DNA from: Paenalcaligenes hominis_A
GTDB lineage: Bacteria; Pseudomonadota; Gammaproteobacteria; Burkholderiales; Burkholderiaceae_B
DNA: 64,000 bases
Direction: 5' to 3'
Assembly: GCF_041359055.1 (NCBI RefSeq)
Contig: NZ_JBGJKZ010000002.1
Location: 620,001 to 684,000 of the forward strand
Position numbers and translations under genes: made by a program. Below, in pieces: positions 44,570-53,480 of this stretch (position 1 is the stretch's first letter; the number at the start of each line of letters is the position of its first letter). The notes below the pieces were generated by a model, which was not told the DNA's origin, made no database searches, and saw only the letters and a program-made list of their open reading frames with translations.

Positions 44570-44952
44570 CATAATCAGCCATTCGCTAGGCAGTGCTCGC
44601 TCGTTTCACTCGCTCCGCGCTGAATCGCTCATAGCTGTTTATGACGCACGCCTAGGGAAGGTTGTGTTTAGCACAAGTTTTTCTTTTTTTAAGCCTTCAG
44701 AAAGTTCATTATTTCTAAAACAACTAGTGTTAAAAATTACCTTAACCAACTGACACTCTTAGCCTATCTTTACCTCGGCCTTATCTAAAGCAAGCACTCT
44801 TAAAAAAGTAAGCTCTAAAGCAACTCCCCCAGTCCGCCTTTACTCACCTCTGTCCAACTCAGACTAACGATCGAACGGTTCAGCGCGGAGCGAGCGTAGT
44901 GAGCGAGCACTGCCTAGTGAGGGCGTTAGACTGAGGGAGGATGCGGGAGCAA
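44570..44952 (+). repeat. bipartite palindrome unit 1
   Basis: Hairpin B spans 44570-44643 and hairpin A spans 44858-44935. The 39-bp core of B (44586-44624) recurs inverted as the core of A (44879-44917). Outer arms differ: B pairs CATAATCAGCC with a GCTGTTTATG end, and A pairs CTCAGACTAACG with CGTTAGACTGAG. Confidence 0.92.
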
Positions 44953-45072
44953 ACGAATTCATACGCTAAGCTCAAAATAGTAAGTGTTTAAGGGGGGGCA
45001 TAGTAGCATATCTTTGCCTAACTGGCATCCTGTAATGCTAAGGGGGTTAAAAGCATTTCTTCGGCGTGCTTT

Positions 45073-45382
45073 CATAATCAGCCATTCGCTAGGCAGTGCT
45101 CGCTCGCTGCGCTCGCTCCGCGCTGAATCGCTCATAGCTGTTTATGACACACGCCTAGGAAAGGCTGTGGTGTAGCATAAAACTTAGTTTTTGCTGACCT
45201 TATAAAGCTATCTTTGTATCAACTACCTCTAAAACAACCACCTCTAAAGCAACTTCCCCAGTCCGCCTTTACTCACCTCAGCCCAACTCAGACTAACGAT
45301 CGAACGGTTCAGCGCGGAGCGAACGCAGTGAGCGAGCACTGCCTAGTGAGAGCGTTAGACTGAGGGGGGATGCGGGAGCAAA
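45073..45382 (+). repeat. bipartite palindrome unit 2
   Basis: B spans 45073-45146 and A spans 45287-45364. This is the shortest copy: the segment between B and A is about 140 bp rather than 215-240. Its A core variant (GAACGCAGTG) is shared with unit 6. Confidence 0.92.
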
Positions 45383-45557
45383 TGAATAAACACTTTAAAC
45401 TCAAAATAGAAAGTGTTTAAAGCAGCTATCAGACCTCTCTTTGATTCGTCGCACTTTGGAATATTTAGCGGGGCAAAAACGTTCTTTTGACGCATTTTCA
45501 TAATCGGTTATTCGCTAAATAAAAGCAAAGTGTTAAGCCATTTCTTTGGCGCACTTT

Positions 45558-45965
45558 CATAATCAGCCATTCGCTAGGCAGTGCTCGCTCGTTTCACTCG
45601 CTCCGCGCTGAATCGCTCATAGCTGTTTATGACGCACGCCTAGGGAAGGATGTAGTGTGGTATAAAGCTTAGTTTTTGCTGACCTTATAAAGTATCTTTG
45701 CGTCCACCACCTCTAAAGCAACTAGCGTTTAGAACTACCTTAATCTCCTGACATTCTTAGCCTATCTTTACCTCGGCCTTATCTAAAGCAAGCACTCTTA
45801 AAGAAGTAAGTTCTAAAGCAACCACCCCTAAAGCAACTCCCCAGTCCGCCTTTACTCACCTCAGCCCAACTCAGACTAACGATCGAACGGTTCAGCGCGG
45901 AGCGAACGTAGTGAGCGAGCACTGCCTAGTGAGAGCGTTAGACTGAGGGGGGATGCGGGAGCAAA
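45558..45965 (+). repeat. bipartite palindrome unit 3
   Basis: B spans 45558-45631 and A spans 45870-45947. Its B core variant (CTCGTTTCACTCG) is shared with units 1 and 5. The spacer between units 2 and 3 matches that between units 5 and 6 in inverted orientation. Confidence 0.92.
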
Positions 45966-46109
45966 CGGTTAATGCCGTTAGATCATGACACTACGAAGCG
46001 GGAGCAATTGAATGCAGGCTTTATGATGTAACGCCGTAAAAGCCTGAGATGCAAAAGCAAATCGAATAACGCCTTGCATTTAACCTGAGCGGTAAAAAAC
46101 CAAGAACCG

Positions 46110-46142
46110 CAACTAGCGACGTGCTGTGCACCCCGCTAGTTG
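46110..46142 (-). terminator. hairpin after argG
   Basis: CAACTAGCG (46110-46118) pairs with CGCTAGTTG (46134-46142), 15 bp after the argG stop. No T tract follows directly, so it is a weak call. Confidence 0.4.
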
Positions 46143-46157
46143 GGAAAAGACAAACGA

Positions 46158-47495
46158 TTACTTATCGTTTTTTAACTGCGGTAACGCTGCACCCTCGGCA
46201 GGAGCAAGTAGACCGGCTTGAGTGTAGGTGAATAGCTTGTCGCGCGTATCCACAATATCAAGGTTACGCATAGTAAGCTGACCAATACGATCACGAGGCG
46301 TGAAAGTATCGTCGCCCTCTTTCTCCATGGTTAGACGCTCTGGACGGTAGGTAAGGTTGTCAGAGACGGTGTTCATGATGGAGTAATCATTACCACGACG
46401 CAGTTCGATGGTTACCTCGCCAGTGATGGCACGGGCTACCCAGCGTTGGGCGGTTTCACGTAGCATGATGGCTTGGGGATCAAACCAACGGCCTTGGTAC
46501 AGCAAACGACCTAAACGTAAGCCGTTAATGCGGTATTGTTCAATGGTGTCTTCGTTGTGAATACCAGAAACCAAACGCTCGTAAGCAATATGCAACAAGG
46601 CCATGCCAGGGGCCTCGTAAATACCGCGGCTCTTGGCTTCGATAATACGGTTTTCAATTTGATCGCTCATACCCAAGCCATGACGACCACCAATACGGTT
46701 GGCTTCGAGGATAAGCTCGACCTTGTCAGCGTACTCTACGCCATTAAGAGCAACCGGCACGCCCTCGTGGAAACGGACAGTGACTTCTTCTTTGGCGATT
46801 GTTACGTCGTCACGCCAGAATGCTACGCCCATAATAGGCTGCACGATGTGCATGCCCGAGTTCAAGAACTCGAGATCTTTGGCTTCGTGGGTGGCACCCA
46901 GCATGTTGGAGTCTGTGGAGTAGGCTTTTTCCGCAGACATTTTGTAGTCAAAGCCGTACTGAGTCATGTACTGAGACATTTCAGCACGCCCACCTAGTTC
47001 GTTAATGAACTGTTGGTCTAACCAAGGTTTGTAAATTTGTAACTGGGGGTTGGTTAATAAACCATAACGATAGAAACGCTCGATGTCGTTACCCTTGTAG
47101 GTGCTGCCATCGCCCCAAATGTTGACGTCGTCCTCTTTCATGGCGGCGACTAGCATCGTACCTGTCACAGCACGACCTATAGGCGTGGTGTTGAAATACG
47201 TCACACCAGCAGTAGTAATATGAAAAGCACCACTTTGTAATGCAGCAATGCCTTCGGCGACAAGTTGCTGACGGCAGTCAATTAAACGGGCTTTTTCTGC
47301 ACCGTATTCGAGGGCTTTTTTAGGAATGGCCTCGTAGTCCGACTCATCTGGCTGACCCAAGTTAGCTGTATAAGCATAAGGAATGGAGCCTTTGTTACGC
47401 ATCCACAAAATTGCAGCACTGGTGTCTAGTCCACCAGAGAAAGCGATACCAACCTTTTGGTTGACGGGAATGTTCTCTAGAATAGTCGTCGTCAT
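46158..47495 (-). CDS. argG: argininosuccinate synthase
   Basis: ArgG joins citrulline and aspartate with ATP to give argininosuccinate. The 445-residue protein is the E. coli-length form. It shows the ATP-binding KVGIAFSGGLDTSAAILWM, the citrulline-binding TGTMLVAAMKEDDVNIWGDGSTYKGNDIERFYRYG and ENRIIEAKSRGIYEAPGMALLH. It is monocistronic and lies at the inner edge of repeat array 1. Confidence 0.96.
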   Translation of the reverse strand: MTTTILENIPVNQKVGIAFSGGLDTSAAILWMRNKGSIPYAYTANLGQPDESDYEAIPKKALEYGAEKARLIDCRQQLVAEGIAALQSGAFHITTAGVTYFNTTPIGRAVTGTMLVAAMKEDDVNIWGDGSTYKGNDIERFYRYGLLTNPQLQIYKPWLDQQFINELGGRAEMSQYMTQYGFDYKMSAEKAYSTDSNMLGATHEAKDLEFLNSGMHIVQPIMGVAFWRDDVTIAKEEVTVRFHEGVPVALNGVEYADKVELILEANRIGGRHGLGMSDQIENRIIEAKSRGIYEAPGMALLHIAYERLVSGIHNEDTIEQYRINGLRLGRLLYQGRWFDPQAIMLRETAQRWVARAITGEVTIELRRGNDYSIMNTVSDNLTYRPERLTMEKEGDDTFTPRDRIGQLTMRNLDIVDTRDKLFTYTQAGLLAPAEGAALPQLKNDK

Positions 47496-47610
47496 AATGA
47501 GTCCAAATACACAATGTATGAATTAATCCGCCTATTATATCCTCCATTACAAAGGCTTTCAGCAAAGAATGTTATCCTTAGCGCTTTACTCAACCAAAGT
47601 GCGCTCAGTC

Positions 47611-48000
47611 ATGCCTGAAATTTACATTGCCGCTGCCATTATTCTTGATCCTGCAGGTCAAATGCTATTAGTACGTAAGAAAAACACCACGCGCTTTATG
47701 CAGGCTGGCGGTAAAATAGAACAAGGCGAACAGCCGTTAGACGCTTTATTGCGCGAAATGCACGAAGAGCTGCAAATCCAACCGAACGCCACCGACATTT
47801 TCTACCACGGTCTCTACCTAGCTCCTGCAGCAAATGAGCCGAATCACACGGTACGCGCCCATATTTACCAATTAACGTGGCATAATCCTATACATATAGC
47901 GGCGGAAATAGAAGAAGCCATTTGGGTTACACCCTCTTCTGCTTCTACCTTACCGTTAGCGCCGCTTACCGAACATATTATTATTCCGTTATTGATTTAG
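47611..48000 (+). CDS. NUDIX hydrolase
   Basis: A 129-residue protein with a NUDIX box GGKIEQGEQPLDALLREMHEELQI in which all catalytic acidic residues and the Arg are present, but the Gly before the last hydrophobic position is Gln. It would hydrolyse a nucleoside diphosphate linked to an unknown group. ATG 47611 opens the fold (PEIYIAAAIILD); an upstream ATG at 47569 would add 14 residues. It is divergent from argG across a short promoter region. Confidence 0.82.
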   Translation: MPEIYIAAAIILDPAGQMLLVRKKNTTRFMQAGGKIEQGEQPLDALLREMHEELQIQPNATDIFYHGLYLAPAANEPNHTVRAHIYQLTWHNPIHIAAEIEEAIWVTPSSASTLPLAPLTEHIIIPLLI

Positions 48001-48012
48001 GCTCCCTAGAGC

Positions 48013-48621
48013 ATGAACACACATACTACTCAAACCACGCATTGCTTTACCTTGCAACAACTACGTGCCGCCACTCAAGCTGGTGGTGTAGCAGGCGTAT
48101 CACTAAAAGCCCAAGGCAGTGGTTTTTTTATTCAGATTCAACTGCGCACGGGTCAAAACGCTGTACTTGTCACAGCGCGCAGTCGTTCGCCTCGCATGTT
48201 TAAAAACCCAGCTCAAGCCTTTGGCGTTTTAAAGCGGGTGGGCATTGTAACGGGTAGTTTTGACGTCACGCATTACTCCCCCGAGCAGCAGCAAACCGAT
48301 AACGACACCACCAAAAAAGAAAAAAGCACGGTGTCAGCCAAAGCCTCTCGTGCCCGTAAAAACACAGTCCAGCCCACGCCGGCTCCTGCGCCTGTGGTGG
48401 CTCCTGCCGTCGTTACTGCACCCGCACCTGCAGCATCTCCGGCCCCATCAGCAGATCAGGCTGCACCCGATGCCGAGCTAACCCCTGTTGCAGCGGCTGT
48501 AGTCGCTCCGGTTGCGGCTACACCGTCTGTGCCAACAACAGCTTCTACTACTAAAAAATCCAAGCCAAATAAAACCGAAGCTAACGAACCCAGTCTTGGT
48601 GTGCAGCAGTCATTAATCTAA
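48013..48621 (+). CDS. uncharacterised protein with Ala/Pro/Thr-rich tail
   Basis: I do not firmly recognise this 202-residue protein. The first 95 residues look folded (FTLQQLRAATQAGGVAGVSL, GSGFFIQIQLRTGQNAVLVTARSRSPRMFKNPAQAFGVLKRVGI). They remind me of small partition- or plasmid-associated proteins in betaproteobacterial integrative elements, but that is memory, not a search. The rest is low complexity: a lysine-rich stretch, then alternating Ala, Pro, Val and Thr, then a short Lys-rich end. It starts 12 bp after the NUDIX gene. There is no signal peptide. Confidence 0.75.
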   Translation: MNTHTTQTTHCFTLQQLRAATQAGGVAGVSLKAQGSGFFIQIQLRTGQNAVLVTARSRSPRMFKNPAQAFGVLKRVGIVTGSFDVTHYSPEQQQTDNDTTKKEKSTVSAKASRARKNTVQPTPAPAPVVAPAVVTAPAPAASPAPSADQAAPDAELTPVAAAVVAPVAATPSVPTTASTTKKSKPNKTEANEPSLGVQQSLI

Positions 48622-48649
48622 TCTCTCAGTATTTGATGTGTTAGATAAC

Positions 48650-48679
48650 AAAATGGGGACCCTAAGGTCCCCATTTTTA
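48650..48679. terminator. bidirectional terminator
   Basis: AAAATGGGGACC (48650-48661) pairs with GGTCCCCATTTT (48666-48677) around CTAA, with A on the left and T on the right, so it can end both the rightward Ala/Pro-rich gene and the leftward tctA. Confidence 0.87.
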
Positions 48680-48697
48680 ATGGATGGTTATAGCGCT

Positions 48698-50206
48698 CTA
48701 GTTAGACTGCACTTTTACCAATCCTTTACCACGAATAACACGACGGTAAATCACAAAGCTCACAATAACAAAAGCTACCACCATGCAGACCCCACTAATA
48801 GGACGGGTCAAAAACACAGACATATCACCACGCGACAAGAGCAGCGCACGACGGAAATTCTCTTCCACCATTGGCCCTAACACAATCCCTAGCAATAACG
48901 GCGCAGGCTCAAAACCCAATCGGGAAAAAACGAAGCCAAACACGCCTATGCCCAACACAATCCACACATCAAATAAGTTGTTGTTGGCGCTATACACCCC
49001 TAAACAAATAAAGAGCAACACCGCAGGGTAAATTAAACGGTATGGCACAGACAGTAAACGCACCCACATACCAATCAATGGAATATTCAACACTAAAAGC
49101 AATAAATTCCCGATCCAGAAACTGGCAATTAAGCCCCAGAACACGGTGGGGTGTTCAGTCATAAGTTGTGGGCCAGGCTGAATGTTGTGGATCATCATAG
49201 CACCCAGCATCAGCGCCATAATGGCATCACCCGGAATACCTAAAGTCATCGTAGGAATAAAGGCCGTTTGTGCTGCCGAGCTATTTGCTGATTCCGGTGA
49301 GGCCACCCCTTCGATCGCACCATGACCAAAGTTTTTGCTGTTTTTATTAACCTTTTTTTCCATGGCATACGACATAAATGACGCAATCGTACCACCTGTA
49401 CCAGGCAAAATACCAAAGAAAGACCCAACACCTGCCCCACGGAAAATACTGGACAATGAGTTTTTGAACTCGCCTTTCTCAAAACGCAAAGAGCGCCAGC
49501 CAATTTTTTTAGAACTGACCACGTGCCCTTCACCCAAACGATTTGCATTGGCAATAACATCCGCAATACCAAACAAACCCATAGCGACTGCTACTAGCGC
49601 TAAACCGTCTTGAAGCTCTGGAATATTGAACGTAAACCGTGAAATACCCGTATTAATATCGGTGCCCACTACCCCGAAAATTAAACCGATGATAACCATT
49701 GCCACCCCTTTAACAGGTGAGCCAGTGGTAAGAGTCGATGCAGCAAGCAGACCCAAGAACATCAAGGAAAAATACTCAGCGGGACCAAACTGAAAGGCCA
49801 CCTCAACCAAAAGCGGGCCAAATGCCATCATTAAAATAATACCGATGGTAGCCCCCATAAAAGAGGACAACATCGCAATTAGCAACGCAGAGCCTGCGCG
49901 CCCCTGACGCGCCATGGGGTGCCCGTCTAAACACACTACCGCATGCGACGGAGTACCAGGTAAATTTAATAGAATAGTTGTGGTGGCACCCCCATAGGTT
50001 GTGCCATAGTACAGGCCCGCCAACATCATCAATGCCCCAGCCGGGTCAATACCATAGGTAATAGGCAGCAACATTGAAATGGCGGCTAATGCACCAATAC
50101 CTGGCAACACTCCAATCAGATTACCTACAAACACCCCAATGAATGAATACATTAAGTTGTGCAGGGTTAATGCGGTTTCAAAACCAAGAATAATATTGTC
50201 TAACAT
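48698..50206 (-). CDS. tctA: tripartite tricarboxylate transporter, large permease TctA
   Basis: The 502-residue inner-membrane protein has about 12 membrane segments. The family signature is in the first third: GVLPGIGALAAISMLLPITYGIDPAGALMMLAGLYYGTTYGGATTTILLNLPG. It pairs with the small TctB protein encoded just upstream. Substrates of the family are citrate and other di- or tricarboxylates. No TctC binding protein gene accompanies it. Confidence 0.94.
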   Translation of the reverse strand: MLDNIILGFETALTLHNLMYSFIGVFVGNLIGVLPGIGALAAISMLLPITYGIDPAGALMMLAGLYYGTTYGGATTTILLNLPGTPSHAVVCLDGHPMARQGRAGSALLIAMLSSFMGATIGIILMMAFGPLLVEVAFQFGPAEYFSLMFLGLLAASTLTTGSPVKGVAMVIIGLIFGVVGTDINTGISRFTFNIPELQDGLALVAVAMGLFGIADVIANANRLGEGHVVSSKKIGWRSLRFEKGEFKNSLSSIFRGAGVGSFFGILPGTGGTIASFMSYAMEKKVNKNSKNFGHGAIEGVASPESANSSAAQTAFIPTMTLGIPGDAIMALMLGAMMIHNIQPGPQLMTEHPTVFWGLIASFWIGNLLLLVLNIPLIGMWVRLLSVPYRLIYPAVLLFICLGVYSANNNLFDVWIVLGIGVFGFVFSRLGFEPAPLLLGIVLGPMVEENFRRALLLSRGDMSVFLTRPISGVCMVVAFVIVSFVIYRRVIRGKGLVKVQSN

Positions 50207-50218
50207 GAGCCTAACCTT

Positions 50219-50689
50219 TTAACCCCAAGTGAATAACGGTAACTGCATTTGTAGACCGTAATGAAAAACTGCTACGGTAAAAGCGGTTAAGACCACACCG
50301 ACGGCCAACGCCACTTTAAAAGTATTTTTATGATCCGCAAACGCCGCCACAAAGGTTAAGAAAAACGTAGCGGGCACCAAACCACCGTATTTACCCAGAA
50401 TCGCAAACAAAGCTACCGAACCAACCACTAAACCCCAAGTGATAAGTTGCGCTTTAATACTGAGCTTCTCTAAGTCACCATCACCACCAGCGCGGTCCAT
50501 TTCGGGACTAATTAACACCAATAAACCTAGCACCATTAAAATCCCTCCCAACATCAAGGGAAAGTAGCCAGGCCCCATTCGTGCTAAAGAACCAATTTGA
50601 TAATTGAGGCTACCTATAACCGTAGCCATGCCGATGAGCACCAGTAACCCACCTGACCAGAGCTCCTTAGCATTAATTTTAAATTTCAC
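50219..50689 (-). CDS. tctB: tripartite tricarboxylate transporter, small subunit TctB
   Basis: The 156-residue protein has four membrane segments and the family pattern LVLIGMATVIGSLNYQIGSLARMGPGYFPLMLGGILMVLGLL. The start is GTG. It lies 12 bp upstream of tctA and about 150 bp downstream of the sensor kinase gene on the same strand. Confidence 0.92.
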   Translation of the reverse strand: MKFKINAKELWSGGLLVLIGMATVIGSLNYQIGSLARMGPGYFPLMLGGILMVLGLLVLISPEMDRAGGDGDLEKLSIKAQLITWGLVVGSVALFAILGKYGGLVPATFFLTFVAAFADHKNTFKVALAVGVVLTAFTVAVFHYGLQMQLPLFTWG

Positions 50690-50838
50690 TTTTTTCTCAC
50701 TTTCAAATAGTCGTAGTCAGTACGCAGCACTAAATATAACGACCCCAGAGCAACCAAAGATTACAATTTAGTAATAAAGACGCATACCTAGGGGTCTTCT
50801 ACTAGTCGCGGCCCTTTTTTCAGACTGTTTTCTGGGTT

Positions 50839-52203
50839 TTACACTGATTCAAAGGTAATGCGTATACCTAGACCACCAAGCGCGGAGCGATAAAACTCAC
50901 AATGGCCCTGATGAAAACTCACAATACTTAAAACGCTAGTCAACCCCAAACCTGTGCCCGGAATATGCTCAGCCACCTGATCACGGTAAAAGTGAGTGCC
51001 CAGTTTTGCCAGCGACTTGTCACTGACCCCAATACCATCATCCTCTATCTCAAAAACCGTTAAATAACCTTTTTTGTAGAGTCGCAGCTGAATCAGCGAA
51101 TGACCGTATTTGCAGGCGTTTTCTAAAAGGTTACTTAAAGCACTGGCTAACAAATCAACATCACCATGCACATAACAGTCAGGGCTCAGGTGAGCCTCTA
51201 GCCGCATGGACTTTTCCTCGGCATACGGACCATACAACGCCACCATGTCATTAAGCAGTACGCTGAAATTCACCTCTTGTTTACTTTGTCTATAAACGCC
51301 CGACTCAAGCTCAGAAATTTGCAGCAATTTATCAAACAAGGTGGTTAAGGACTCTAGCTCTTCTAAGACCTGCTGTGTTTTTTCCTGTGCTGCCTCGGGC
51401 GTAACAGCCTCGTGAGCTAATGGATATAAATGTGAGGTAATCCGCATAATTGGAGTACGCAAATTATGGGTAATAGTTTCTGATAAATAGCGCACCCCCG
51501 TTAAGGATTTCTCTAGATGATCCAACATCAAATTGAGCTCTTTAATCAATAAATTAAGCTCATCATCGGTATTTTCCACAGGAATACGGCGCTTAAACTG
51601 CCCCGCTCGAATATGAGCAGCCGTACGTCGAATCACACTAACATTAGATGCTATCTCTGCTCTAAACCAATATGTACTGAGCACCACAAAAAACAAGCCC
51701 ATCATAATGGTGATTAAACTCGCTCGTAGCATTAAGCCTCTAAAAGCATAAATATCATGCAAATCTTTACCGACCAGCACAATATCGCCCCCTAGATGCA
51801 CACGCTGTAGCTTAGCCTCAATGCTTTTACTGTCTTTATGCACCGTGAGATCAGCAATATAGTCACTGCCCTCAAAAGCCATGGGGTAATAATCCATATT
51901 ACCTACCACTTTGTGCTCATTTGAGTCCATAAAGAGCCACAAGTCAGATGACTGTCCTTGAATTTCATAGCGGATGTAATCAATCACCACATCACGCCCC
52001 TGCGTGGCATATAGACCCTCCACTCGCTTAGCCATACTAGTAATTTGCTTGAACTGCTGAGCATGCAAAGCGCCCATCACTTGCAAGAAAATAAAACCCA
52101 GCAAAAAAATAATAATGACTACGCCTAAAAACCCATACAGCAAGCTAAAACGCAACGTTAACGAGGAATGAATGCGCTGCATAAGCCGAGATAAAAAAAA
52201 CAT
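50839..52203 (-). CDS. sensor histidine kinase (TctE-like position)
   Basis: The 454-residue protein has two membrane segments (about 20-44 and 158-179) enclosing a periplasmic sensor domain of about 110 residues. A HAMP linker follows, then a HisKA domain with His246 in SETITHNLRTPIMRI, and an ATPase domain with NLLENACKYG, DDGIGV and GTGLGL. The residue after the phospho-acceptor His is Asn rather than the usual Glu or Asp. It is 11 bp downstream of its response regulator and upstream of tctBA, so it probably senses a carboxylate and controls that transporter; this is inference from position. Confidence 0.88.
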   Translation of the reverse strand: MFFLSRLMQRIHSSLTLRFSLLYGFLGVVIIIFLLGFIFLQVMGALHAQQFKQITSMAKRVEGLYATQGRDVVIDYIRYEIQGQSSDLWLFMDSNEHKVVGNMDYYPMAFEGSDYIADLTVHKDSKSIEAKLQRVHLGGDIVLVGKDLHDIYAFRGLMLRASLITIMMGLFFVVLSTYWFRAEIASNVSVIRRTAAHIRAGQFKRRIPVENTDDELNLLIKELNLMLDHLEKSLTGVRYLSETITHNLRTPIMRITSHLYPLAHEAVTPEAAQEKTQQVLEELESLTTLFDKLLQISELESGVYRQSKQEVNFSVLLNDMVALYGPYAEEKSMRLEAHLSPDCYVHGDVDLLASALSNLLENACKYGHSLIQLRLYKKGYLTVFEIEDDGIGVSDKSLAKLGTHFYRDQVAEHIPGTGLGLTSVLSIVSFHQGHCEFYRSALGGLGIRITFESV

Positions 52204-52214
52204 AGTAGGACTCG

Positions 52215-52907
52215 CTAGGGTTCGTAAACAAATCGATAACCCACCCCACGCACAGTTTGAATAAACGCATGCTCAAAGGGTTTATCGATTTTGTTACGTA
52301 AACGGCTAATTTGCACATCGGTAAGATTAGTATTGGGCTCAAAGCGATAACCCCATACCTGCTCTAACAGCATAGAGCGCGTCACTATTTGGTTTTTATG
52401 TTTGATTAAATACACCAAAAGCTGCAGCTCTTTAGGTTGTAGCAAGATGGTTTGACCGGCGCGCTCGACTTTAGCGCTAAGTAAATCAATGCGTAAATCC
52501 CCCACAATCAGTTCCGTGCTGTCCTCCGGTTTTTGCGTCAACACATAACGCCGCAACAGCACTTCAACCCGCGCCAATAACTCGGGCAAAGCAAAAGGCT
52601 TTACCAAATAATCATCACCACCTGCTTTCAGGCCACGCACCCGATCATCCAAACCAGATAAAGCACTTAACACGAGAACCGGGTAACTTTTTTGCAAAGA
52701 GCGAATAGTAGTAAGTAAGCTTAGCCCATCGAACTCGTCGGGCAACATTCGATCCAGAATCACAAGACTCCAATCGTGATGCAAAAGTTGCTCGAGCGCA
52801 GTGGCCCCATCAGCAGCCCAAGTGACGTGATAACCTTGTTTTTCGAGGGCTTTTTGAACAAACTTGGCGTTGACAGTATCGTCTTCTACGAGCAAACAGC
52901 GGATCAC
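52215..52907 (-). CDS. OmpR family response regulator
   Basis: The 230-residue regulator has a receiver domain with acidic pocket EDD (8-10), phospho-acceptor Asp52 in LVILDRMLPDEFDG and Lys in LVKPFALPELLARV. The winged-helix DNA-binding domain is QLLVYLIKHKNQIVTRSMLLEQVWGY...NLTDVQISRLRNKID. It starts with GTG, with AAGG 6 bases upstream. It heads the two-component pair and lies at the inner edge of repeat array 2. Confidence 0.92.
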   Translation of the reverse strand: MIRCLLVEDDTVNAKFVQKALEKQGYHVTWAADGATALEQLLHHDWSLVILDRMLPDEFDGLSLLTTIRSLQKSYPVLVLSALSGLDDRVRGLKAGGDDYLVKPFALPELLARVEVLLRRYVLTQKPEDSTELIVGDLRIDLLSAKVERAGQTILLQPKELQLLVYLIKHKNQIVTRSMLLEQVWGYRFEPNTNLTDVQISRLRNKIDKPFEHAFIQTVRGVGYRFVYEP

Positions 52908-53071
52908 GGAGTACCTTTAAAGTGGGGGCTTTGAATTAGGGGTATTTTAGCGTAAGCCTTGCAGGTAGTCTTTTTTCCTTGCTGTTATTGCTCCCGCTTC
53001 TTGGTGGCATGATCTAATGGCATTAATCATTTGCTCCCGCCTCTTAAATATCATGATCCAACGACATTAAC

Positions 53072-53480
53072 CGTTTGCTCTCGCCCCCACCTCAGACTAA
53101 CGCTCTCACTAGGCAGTGCTCGCTCACTACGCTCGCTCCGCGCTGAACCGTTCGATCGTTAGTCTGAGTTGGGCTGAGATGAGTAAAGACGGACTGGGGG
53201 AGTTGCTTTAGGGGTGATTGCTTTAGAACCCACTTCTTTAAGAGTGCTTGCTTTAGATAAGGCCGAGGTAAAGATAGGCTAAGAATGTCAGTTGGTTAAG
53301 GTAATTTTTAACACTAGTTGTGCTAATTGTTTTAGAGATGATGGATTTGCTGAAAGCTTGAAAAAGAAAAACCTGTGCTGCACCACAGCCTTTCCTAGGC
53401 GTGCGTCATAAACAGCTATGAGCGATTCAGCGCGGAGCGAGCGCAGCGAGTGAGCACTGCCTAGCGAATGGCTGATTATG
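53072..53480 (-). repeat. bipartite palindrome unit 4
   Basis: A spans 53091-53168 and B spans 53407-53480, with the same inverted core relation as in array 1. The middle segment contains repeated CTTTAGA-type motifs, complements of the TCTAAAG runs of units 1 and 3. Confidence 0.92.

Larger units (their letters stand above)
44489..46051. repeat. repeat array 1 (three direct units)
   Basis: This gene-free 1.6 kb holds three copies of a bipartite unit (listed separately) in the order B-A, B-A, B-A, plus related spacers. A short relative of the B left arm (CATAATCGGTTATTCGCTA) occurs near 44509 and 45499. The motif GCGGGAGCAAA closes each unit. The whole stretch matches array 2 (52981-54830) on the opposite strand, including the outer flank before unit 1 and the inner flank after unit 3 (GGTTAATGCCGTTAGATCATG). 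No coding frame is shared by the units. Confidence 0.93.

Noticed and set aside
44489..46051. A CRISPR array
   Set aside because: The repeats are 74-78 bp hairpins in 310-410 bp units, and the spacers are themselves repeated between arrays. No cas gene is in the window.
46536..46997. A 153-codon frame opposite argG
   Set aside because: argG is certain on the other strand; the frame is a codon-bias shadow.
50870..50890. A seventh copy of the repeat core (GCGCGGAGCGA) inside the kinase gene
   Set aside because: Only 11 bases agree and they encode conserved-looking kinase sequence; there is no flanking similarity.
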